Of a DNA stretch of 64,000 nucleotides, positions 57,353 through 64,000 are shown one piece after another. Numbering within the stretch: the stretch's first letter is position 1; the number at the start of each line of letters is the position of its first letter. The notes below the pieces were generated by a model that worked only from the letters and a program-made list of their open reading frames with translations, was not told where the DNA came from and did not search any database. The DNA comes from Diaporthe sp. PMI_573 (lineage: Eukaryota > Ascomycota > Sordariomycetes > Diaporthales > Diaporthaceae), in NCBI GenBank assembly GCA_021399435.1, contig JAJTUP010000006.1, positions 186,001-250,000 on the forward strand. Reading direction: 5' to 3'. Made by a program: the position numbers and the translations under genes.

Positions 57353-57950
57353 ATGCCGGTCATAACCCGGGCTCAAGGGCTTTATGAGCCGCTAGGCCAA
57401 TGTGTATGGCAGTCGAAAAGTCGTATCGTGCTTTGTAGGCTTGTCTACACAGCACATGGGGAGATGAGGGAGGTGAAGGAATTTCTCTTACATCGATACC
57501 TAAATTATCAATTTCAGGTCCATTCGTCAACACGAATCCTTCCCCAAGAACCGTTCGATACGTTGAGGATGACGTTCTCAATCGTGGTATTGGCAACATT
57601 CAGCAGGCAATCGAGATTGACCAGCGTAGTTCTTCCTTCGTGTGCGGACCATAATGAAGTCGGAATGTCGAAGAGAATGAAAGTGGGAGGTGCGGCAAGG
57701 TGGACAGGAGGCGACGCGAGCAAGGTTTTAGAAAAGAACTACCTACACCAGGGCACTGAAGCGGGGGCCTGCAGGTTTCCGAGGCAGCAAAGCTGGCAAC
57801 TATTGAAAATGTTGAGCCTGCATATCTTTTTAATGTAAGCGGTGTCAAGTGAGACGGCACCAACTTCACTTTGTGCAGTGAACAAAACACTCCTTTGACT
57901 TTGCACAAAGCTACCTGGGTACTCGGTTGATTTCCGCTACGCATTCACAC
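57353..57950. other. Region between the AAA-ATPase gene and repeat copy D
   Basis: 598 bp with no recognisable exon; probably 3' UTR plus spacer. Some frames are open on the minus strand but show no domain. Confidence 0.4.
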
Positions 57951-58410
57951 ATCACATATTACATTATTACAGTAATACAGGAAAATCTTGAAAAACCGCG
58001 CTACATCATTACAGAGCCCCCTGTGGCTTGAGTACCATCTACCTACAGAGGCAGTCACCTTTATATAGTTATCCCGCAGGAGGTTATCCCACAGGAGGCT
58101 GTCCCATAGGAGGTTGTATAGGAGGTTGCCTTATACCTAGATAGGAGGGTGTCCTATAGGAGGTTTTCCTATAGGAGGCTGTAATATAGGAGGCTGTCCT
58201 GCAGGAGGCTGTCCTATAGGAGGTTGTTCTATACCTAGGTAGGAGGTTGTCCTAGAGGACGTTATTTTATGAGAGGTTATCCTATAGCAGGTCACTGTAG
58301 GACGTTCTCTAACACATAGTAGGGACTGCCTAGGTGGCTTACTACATAGAAACTGTGGCCGCGTAGCAGATACCCGAGCAAAGCTTGTGAGTATTGGAAT
58401 GTGAGACAGG
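57951..58410 (+). repeat. Dispersed 15-bp-unit element, copy D (best preserved)
   Basis: It starts ATCACATATTACATTATT and continues with TACAGTAATACAGG, then the block GAGCCCCCTGTGGCTTGAG (58015-58033) and CCATCTACC. The array (58076 to about 58300) has at least ten units close to AGGAGGYTGTCCTAT in exact 15-bp register. Two of them carry an 8-nt insertion (ACCTAGAT and ACCTAGGT) about 110 bp apart, hinting at a higher-order duplication. The 3' block is TGCCTAGGTGGCTTACTAC, GTGGCCGCGTAGCAGATACC and CGAGCAAAGCTTGTGAG (58328-58391). Similarity to copy E continues to a GACAGG near 58410. Same orientation as the upstream AAA-ATPase gene. Confidence 0.92.
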
Positions 58411-59407
58411 CACTCCTGGGAACTCACCTTTTGCAGTTGACAACATGACAGACTCTCATCAGTATACCTGGCAAATCATCTGACAGCACTCTCAAAAGTA
58501 AGTGTGGTGAGGCTGTACCTGGTGCGCTACTCAACATTCGTCCCACAGAGGTGGAGCAAAAGACCTTTGCACAAACTGTAGATTATGTCCTGCTGACATT
58601 GCGACTTGATTACACCTTCTCGGGGTTTGAATTTCAAACGGTATCACCCTTGTTCACTTATGATACAGAATATATGAGCTGACACGAGACCAAAAGACTA
58701 TGCCAGCCACGTTCTTGATCACTCTATTTTCGGACCGAGACAGCTACCCACGTGCTTGTCATAACTCTACGAAGGCGGCAGACTGTGGCACTTGTGGCCA
58801 CATGTCTTCGAGACCAAAGCCCTAGGCGTCACGCCACTCAAATTCGTGAAACCACATGTTCTTCCGTCCTGATTAAATCCAGTCCGCAGATGCCAGCCCG
58901 AACCGTGGCGGCGCCCCAAGCCAAACGGCAGGCGCAGAGCCTCACCTTTGAAGGACCGATCTATTTTATAATTCTTGGCCATAATCATCTGGTTGTCTTC
59001 CTCGACCTCGGCCGGCCACAAGATAACGCCACGAAGACTACCCATCGGATGATGCGAACTCAAGAGTCGTGTAGACCTCCATTCCCATGGAGGACTGGGC
59101 AGACGCAATTCTCAGGGCTGTCCCATGTGTGCCTTGCTTGTTGTCTTCGTCTCGCGCACCTTGAGGGCCCATAGGAGGGCATCAGAGTGTCCGGAGGCTC
59201 GTAGCCGAAGGCCGACAGTCAAACCGTCAGTCGGAGTTGCGGTTAGTAATTTCAGATGTTGGTCGTCACACCCATGGTGAATGATCCCAACTGACTGCCG
59301 ATGAGCCCGGCCGTCGCTGGCAATTTCATCTCGATGCTTCGTATATCCATTGTTTCTATGCGTGATATATCTCTAGTCTAAATAAATTGTCCATGGTATC
59401 TATAAAA
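58411..59407. other. Gap between repeat copy D and the PPR-like gene
   Basis: About 1 kb; the right end should hold the 3' UTR of the minus-strand PPR-like gene. Frames at 58752-59174 (plus) and 58767-59108 (minus) overlap each other and show no domain. Nothing else is supported. Confidence 0.45.
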
Positions 59408-61798
59408 TCATATAGCCCTGACATGACCATTGATCCCACGACGGGGGAGCGCGGAGTCCACCAGGTCAGGCGGTTTGCACAATAGGGCTGGGACCCAAGC
59501 CGGCAACTCCTCCTCCAAATCAGCCTCCTCTGGCTGAGCATCATTCGCCTCCTCTTCAAGCTGGGAGACCTCGTCATCCAGTGGTGGGAATGTTTCCCAA
59601 TTGGTAATATTGTGCGCCGGCGACTTCAATGTGGTGACACCGTACAAGTTGAACAGTATGCGACGGGCGGCTCCCTGCAGCCGCCGGGCTACCACGAGCC
59701 GCAGCTCGACGTCGAGCGCGATCCGCTGCGCCTCCCTCCTGATCCCATACATCTTGCTCAGGCGGTAGCGCATCCACTGGGTCGCGAGCAGGGTGATCTC
59801 CTCATCATGCCTGAAGCGCTCCCAGGTGCCCGCCCGCGTGGGCGGGGGGATAGAGATCTCCAGGGCCTGCACTACCCGGCGGTACACATTCGCCGTTCTC
59901 CCATGCACGAGGTCCCACGTCTTCGCCTCCAGATGTGTGGCTGTCTTCAGGAGCTTCTGGTGCTTCAACAGGACCATCGCCAGCTGGCGGTTGTGCAGGG
60001 AGACGGATGAAAGCTCACTGATCCCCATCTGTGCGTAATCGATCACGTTCCAGGGCCCTAGCGGTGTGTGTGTTATTCGACTGACGCGGTGAATGATGCG
60101 TTGCAGTCTCAAGAGGTGGGTCTCCGCTTGTCTGATGAACATGGCGACCGTGAGTCGCCGGATGCTCGCCCGGTCCTCGGCAGTGGTTGCGAGGGTTTTA
60201 GAGTGCCATACCATGGTGGCCCGTTCTTCCGAGAAGGGCCAACTGGGCGGTTTGCCCATGTTCAGCAGCGGGTAAAGGTGCTCCGCCAGTTTCCTTGGGC
60301 AGTTGGCCCGGAGAACAAGGGCATTCATCACTCTGGCGTTTTCGACAAAACCGCGAAGGAGAATGTCTGCCGCTGGGGCATCCAGACTATATAGACATTG
60401 CCTGAGAAGATGGATGAAAAGCTCGACGCTGATACCCCATTTCTCTTGCAGCGAGGCGACAAAGACTTTGGCGGCGTCCTTGACACGACCGAAATGCAGC
60501 AGTCCAGAGACAATAGCTTCGTATATCTCTCGGTTCCTCATCGGCCTCTCGATGACCCAATTGCCCTTCAAAGAAGTCGTCACCTCCGGCTGCTTGGCCC
60601 ACTTGCGCAGGTCCGGGATCCCGATGACCTCCTCGTACCAGCGCCGCCTTAGGAGCATGCCACGGTTGTCGAGGGCCAGCATGCGGCGCAGGACGCCATA
60701 GAAGCCGAGGATGTCGTCTTTGTGGCGATAGTGAGCTAGCAGGCAGGCAACGGTCTGAGGCGTTGGTCGTAGACGGGTCTTTTGGAGAAGAGACTCCACC
60801 ACTAGATCCGAAAGACTGTGCATTCCTTTGCGTGTGAAGCCCAGGATAAGAGCATTATAGTGGTGGATGCTGGGCGGGACCGGGCAGACAAGCAAGTTGT
60901 AGCAGATCTTAGCCACCTGGTACTTGGGGCGTGTGGATTCATCCCACGAGTCGAACAGCTTCTGCAGCATGTTCGTGAGCTTGGTACGGCCCTCTTCTGC
61001 GGCTGCCGGGTCTAGCCCCGGGTGGTTGTAGCGAGGATATCCTTCGGAACGGAGCAAGCGCATAGCTGTCCAAGCAGAGTCCAAGCTCTCGAGAGACCTG
61101 CGAGCAAGCTCGGGGTCGGATGGAGTCTCGTCATGGTAAGACTGAACGATCAAGGAGTCGACGAGGTTGTTCATCGTGTCGTGGTATCGCTCGAATTGCT
61201 GATTCGTCAGAGGTTCGCGATGAAGGACGCCACCTAGCTGAGATTCCTCTCGTATGGATTCGGCAAGCATATCGAAGTTCGGCCCAAAGGCGAAGAAGTC
61301 TAACCCCCCAAGTGTTTTCCTTGGATCATACGTCCTGTGCATGTTTCGAATGAATTCGTGGAGGGCTGGTCTGCTCTCGGCATGGCGGATGAGGTGAGGT
61401 TCCAGCTTGCAGATGGAGGCAAGGATCTTGAGAGCGTCACCTCCGAGCGAGGGGCGCATGGGAGCGCCGAGCTGCTGGCCCTTCAGAGGGCGGCGCTCGG
61501 CGGCATCTTGTTTGCTGGCAGATGAGGACGACAGGCGGCGAGACAGGGCCAAGCCGTTGCTTGAGGAACCAATGTTCCCACGCGGTGTCGTCCGCCGCGC
61601 ATGCTTGTCTTGGATATCACGGACAGCGAGTGAGCCGTGTAGCGTGGTATAACGGGCCGCGGAGACATGGCCAAATCGTTGCCTTCGAAGACGGTTCACA
61701 TCGGCAGCGGCGCGTCTCATTGGGGTGCGAGTGGCGTGGCCGCAGGCTCTGCTGCTGCAGACGTGAGCTGAAGCAGCTCGAGACCAAGTCGATAGCAT
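59408..61798 (-). CDS. Mitochondrial PPR-like protein
   Basis: A single-exon frame of 796 residues from the ATG at 61798; the frame is open further upstream (to about 61900) but only with non-ATG codons. The N-terminus is rich in Arg, Ser and Ala with no acidic residues for the first 48 positions (MLSTWSRAASAHVC onwards), as in a mitochondrial presequence. The central part has helical-hairpin segments with PPR character (HHYNALILGFTRKGMHSL, TPQTVACLLAHYRHKDDILG, NREIYEAIVSGLLHFGRVKDAAKV). The C-terminal part is long and helical, ending in an acidic linker (EEEANDAQPEEADLEEEL). Such proteins usually bind specific mitochondrial transcripts in ascomycetes, acting in processing or translation. 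The repeats are degenerate, so the target and repeat count cannot be read by eye. Confidence 0.75.
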   Translation of the reverse strand: MLSTWSRAASAHVCSSRACGHATRTPMRRAAADVNRLRRQRFGHVSAARYTTLHGSLAVRDIQDKHARRTTPRGNIGSSSNGLALSRRLSSSSASKQDAAERRPLKGQQLGAPMRPSLGGDALKILASICKLEPHLIRHAESRPALHEFIRNMHRTYDPRKTLGGLDFFAFGPNFDMLAESIREESQLGGVLHREPLTNQQFERYHDTMNNLVDSLIVQSYHDETPSDPELARRSLESLDSAWTAMRLLRSEGYPRYNHPGLDPAAAEEGRTKLTNMLQKLFDSWDESTRPKYQVAKICYNLLVCPVPPSIHHYNALILGFTRKGMHSLSDLVVESLLQKTRLRPTPQTVACLLAHYRHKDDILGFYGVLRRMLALDNRGMLLRRRWYEEVIGIPDLRKWAKQPEVTTSLKGNWVIERPMRNREIYEAIVSGLLHFGRVKDAAKVFVASLQEKWGISVELFIHLLRQCLYSLDAPAADILLRGFVENARVMNALVLRANCPRKLAEHLYPLLNMGKPPSWPFSEERATMVWHSKTLATTAEDRASIRRLTVAMFIRQAETHLLRLQRIIHRVSRITHTPLGPWNVIDYAQMGISELSSVSLHNRQLAMVLLKHQKLLKTATHLEAKTWDLVHGRTANVYRRVVQALEISIPPPTRAGTWERFRHDEEITLLATQWMRYRLSKMYGIRREAQRIALDVELRLVVARRLQGAARRILFNLYGVTTLKSPAHNITNWETFPPLDDEVSQLEEEANDAQPEEADLEEELPAWVPALLCKPPDLVDSALPRRGINGHVRAI

Positions 61799-62237
61799 AC
61801 CGGAGGCATTGCGGAGGCAGGCACCGGCTGCTGCTTGGGTTCGCGGTCTGGACGGAGGGGGTCGTGGAGGTGACGGCCGATCAATTGTGCGTCGGCGCAA
61901 GACGGCGTAGTCGTGATAATGAATGTCAGTTGCATGGGTGCGTGGGTTGGATGCAGGTCAAATTCTCGCTTGCACTGCGCTGCGGCAGACCCCCTGGTCT
62001 CTGGTAAGAGACCCCTCTGGGTGTCTGGTGCCACTGAGGGGTTGAGCAGAGACGGCCATGCTCTACAACAGTAGCTATCGCAATTGCAGTTCCATAACCC
62101 CCACCAACCACAACAGCGTCAACTGCAAGGACAATTTGCCTAAGATCAAACAAGGTTAGAAACCTCTAAGCATTGGAGTTGCGATCACCTAATTACTAAT
62201 AAAATACAGACTCTAAAGAACCTAGACGCACCCCAAA
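61799..62237. promoter_or_regulatory. Divergent promoter of the PPR-like and DUF866 genes
   Basis: 439 bp between the two start codons; no repeat or RNA gene was recognised. Confidence 0.5.
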
Positions 62238-63033
62238 ATGTACGCTCTCAGTGTGACGGCTGAGTTGGGCGGGTGAGTAGACAGCGGGCACACATATGAT
62301 CCTGAAGGCTTCGCTTCAAGGGAACATCCCCCTACTAATATGCCTTAGTGTGACCAACCTCCGGCCTGACGACACCGAGGGAAACCCCTTTTGGTACACC
62401 TTCAAGGTCCAGTGCACATCATGCAGAGAAACGCACGCCAACTGGGTCGGGGTGAATCGATTTGTGCGTTGAAAACCGTGCACCCTTTGTCCCCGCCCTC
62501 GTCAACGCTACCTAACACCAGCTGACCTCGCTGGTAGGAAATGAACGAGATGGGTGGTAGCCGGGGTGAGGCGAACTTCGTGTGGAAGTGCAAGAACTGC
62601 AAGGTATGAGAAGGCGGGCTGTCTCTCAACCCTGCCGCCGCTGCATGAGAAGGATGGAGGCCGATAGGCAGTCAGAGGCAGATATCACTGACACCACGTG
62701 CGCCCAGCGCGAGTCCTCGGCATCCATCAAGGCAGCTCCTGTCCCCTATGAGCAGTCGGAGCCGGCAAAGCCTAAGAAAATCCTCGAGTTCGACTGCCGT
62801 GGGCTCGAGTTCACCGAGTTCAAGCCAGAGGTATGGAGAATATTCCTCATTGAACTGAGAACGTGCTGACTGACATGCGTCGGATATAGGGTGAGTGGCT
62901 GGCAGAGGGTGTTGAGTCCGGGACCAAGTTCACTGGCGTTGACCTGTCTGACGGCGAGTGGTTCGACTACGACGAGAAGGCTGGGGACGAGGTCAGCATC
63001 AAGGACATCAAGTGGGAAATCAAGAGGTCATGA
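62238..63033 (+). CDS. DUF866/CZIB-type CXXC zinc-binding protein (UPF0587)
   Basis: Model: join(62238..62272, 62349..62463, 62538..62603, 62708..62830, 62890..63033), 160 residues, the same length as the human CZIB/C1orf123 family member as I recall. All four junctions keep frame (ELGG/VTNLRPDD, GVNRF/EMNEMGG, CKNCK/RESSASIK, FKPE/GEWLAEG). Two CxxC pairs, CTSC (about residue 33) and CKNC (about 68), bind zinc. The C-terminal half is the conserved beta-sandwich (ILEFDCRGLEFTEFKP, FTGVDLSDGEWFDYDEK). A cytosolic metal-handling role has been proposed for the family; the exact function is unsettled. Five exons in under 800 bp make it the most intron-dense gene here. Repeat copy E begins 52 bp past the stop codon in the same orientation. 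Confidence 0.92.
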
Positions 63034-63085
63034 GAGGACTGGGCTTCTGCACCGTGATGAGGCTGTCTGGGAAGAGAGTCGTATC

Positions 63086-63366
63086 ATCACGTACATTATT
63101 ACAGTAACACCACCACATCCTCAAAATTCACAATATATAAATAGGGAGCCTCCTGTAGCTCGATTTCCCTCTACCTGGCCACCTCTTTAAATCCCACAGA
63201 AGGGTATCCCATAGGAGGGTATCCCATAGGAGAGTCTTCTATAGGAGGTTAATCCATAGGAGGTTGAGCATTGACAAATGCCCAGGTGGTTCATTAAGTA
63301 GGTATTCAAGCTGTGACCGAGTAGTGGACACCCGAGCAAAGCTCGTGGAGGTACTGAGATGGACAG
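63086..63366 (+). repeat. Dispersed 15-bp-unit element, copy E
   Basis: It begins ATCACGTACATTATTACAG, then GGAGCCTCCTGTAGCTCG (63147-63164) and CTCTACCTGG. A short array of five units in 15-bp register follows (63196-63270; AGGAGGGTATCCCAT, AGGAGAGTCTTCTAT, AGGAGGTTAATCCAT). The 3' block is TGCCCAGGTGGTTCATTAAG, GCTGTGACCGAGTAGTGGAC and ACCCGAGCAAAGCTCGTG (63281-63346), with similarity to copy D to GACAGG at about 63366. It has the fewest repeat units of the five copies. Confidence 0.9.
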
Positions 63367-63727
63367 GTCCAAATTTATGCACCTCACTGGACGCCAGGCC
63401 ACGCGACTGTGACAAAACGACCCAAGAAATGGCAAGATAAAACGGATTCATTGTACGACTGTCCACAGGTTGGGTCCTTGACGAATTAAATAAAATATGA
63501 GAGCGTCACCTGGAGAAGCATTGAGCATGAGAACCTTGTTGGGCTCAGCCCCTATCGCCTGGCGGCCATTGTATTTGCACCAGGAACACCAAGGTTATCC
63601 GCACCGGCCAGCCCGCCAACCCTGGCTTCTTCCGTCTTGAAATTGAACCAGGCTCAATCTCTCCACATACAGTACTTTCACGACCGCCACAGAGTCACCT
63701 CACCTCACCAACTCACAAAACTCCGAG
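63367..63727. promoter_or_regulatory. Promoter region of the RNase P-type protein gene
   Basis: 361 bp between repeat copy E and the next start codon. No exon or repeat seen. Confidence 0.45.
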
Positions 63728-64000
63728 ATGGTGTCCTCAGAACTGGGACCGCAGCTGCAGTTCCTGACAGACGCGGCCCACCTGCTTTCTTCCACTTCAC
63801 CCGAAACCTCTGCCTTCCTGATGAGCAGGCGCACAACGCTGCTGGTCGACCATGATCTTCCCGTCTCTGACCACCAGCGACAACATGTCTGCAGCTGCTG
63901 TGGGCATATCATGATCCCAGGCCAAGGCACTGAACTCAAGATCGGGGCAGAGAAGGCCCTCAAGGCTAGGAAGCAGCCCAGAGCCCAAGGCGCACCAGCT
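63728..64000 (+). CDS. RNase P/MRP protein subunit, Rpp21/Rpr2/Snm1-type (partial, cut by window edge)
   Basis: The frame starts at the ATG at 63728 and stays open for 91 codons to the window end, so the C-terminus is missing. An N-terminal helical segment (LQFLTDAAHLLSS) is followed by a first-half zinc ribbon, VCSCCGHIMIPGQGTELKI, which fits the CxxC-G-x-(L/M)-x-P-G pattern of the Rpp21/Rpr2/Snm1 family. These proteins are subunits of RNase P or RNase MRP, which process pre-tRNA and pre-rRNA. The second CxxC expected downstream is outside the window. The start is the first ATG after the leader; the frame upstream is closed soon before it. Confidence 0.75.
   Translation, partial: MVSSELGPQLQFLTDAAHLLSSTSPETSAFLMSRRTTLLVDHDLPVSDHQRQHVCSCCGHIMIPGQGTELKIGAEKALKARKQPRAQGAPA

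Noticed and set aside
58076..58300. CRISPR-like array
   Set aside because: Units are directly tandem with no unique spacers, and the DNA is eukaryotic.
58137..58427. Protein-coding reading of the 15-bp array (PPIGQ-type pentapeptide repeat)
   Set aside because: A 15-bp unit always keeps frame, so the repeat peptide is automatic; stops and frame changes interrupt it in other copies.
3180..63366. Helitron origin for the repeat family
   Set aside because: The ATCAC start resembles a 5' TC end, but no CTRR 3' end with a preceding hairpin could be placed consistently in copies C, D and E.
63239..63466. Shared peptide (TSFARVSTTRS-type) in minus-strand frames of copies D and E
   Set aside because: Explained by DNA-level similarity of the element 3' blocks; the frames have no start or conserved length.
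1..64000. tRNA or rRNA genes
   Set aside because: A by-eye scan for B-box-like GGTTCRANNCC found no candidate with matching acceptor and anticodon arms; tRNAscan-SE would be decisive.

Overview
The window reads as nuclear DNA of a filamentous ascomycete (Pezizomycotina, most likely Sordariomycetes). ATP-citrate lyase is split into two divergent genes, introns are mostly 50-120 bp with GTRAGT donors and CTAAC-like branch points, 5' leaders are CT-rich, and the proteins closely resemble Neurospora-type NUC-2, Eaf3, Cnl2 and CENP-Q. I cannot name the species. I saw no rRNA, no convincing tRNA and no intact autonomous transposon. All exon models come from reading frame, splice signals and family resemblance; none is backed by transcripts.

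Left part (1-10.7 kb): a long stretch without a gene, a single-exon F-box/leucine-rich-type protein (minus), a sterol-methyltransferase-like enzyme (minus) and acl2 (minus). A 3.5 kb shared regulatory region separates acl2 from divergent acl1 (plus, 14.2-16.2 kb); their products form the enzyme that makes cytosolic acetyl-CoA. A mitochondrial ribosomal protein uL30m gene follows.

Middle (19-32 kb): a chromatin and kinetochore block. eaf3 (chromodomain plus MRG; NuA4/Rpd3S) has an unusual 3 kb intron holding a large same-strand ORF with a Zn2Cys6 cluster that reads in frame into the MRG exon. eaf3 is divergent from cnl2 (Cnl2/NKP2). A thioredoxin-like ER protein gene comes next, divergent from a CENP-Q/Fta7 gene with AT-hooks. 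Cobalamin-independent methionine synthase (metE) closes the block.

Right part (32-64 kb): a 5.7 kb gap, a secreted Thr/Ser-rich wall-type protein, a WW-domain low-complexity protein, a type I ER membrane protein, a peroxisomal ABCD half-transporter (Pxa2-like), the phosphate regulator nuc-2 (SPX-ankyrin-GDPD), a fungal AAA ATPase, a mitochondrial PPR-like protein, a DUF866/CZIB zinc protein and the start of an Rpp21/Rpr2-type RNase P protein.

The main novelty candidate is a family of five dispersed elements (about 280-460 bp) at 3.2, 6.2, 47.6, 58.0 and 63.1 kb. Each has a 5' block containing ATTATTACAGTAA-like sequence, an array of degenerate 15-bp units (consensus AGGAGGYTGTCCTAT) and a 3' block (GCCGCGTAGCGGACACCCGAG-like). 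By my gene models each lies just downstream of a gene and in that gene's orientation. The second candidate is the eaf3 nested or alternative-first-exon arrangement.
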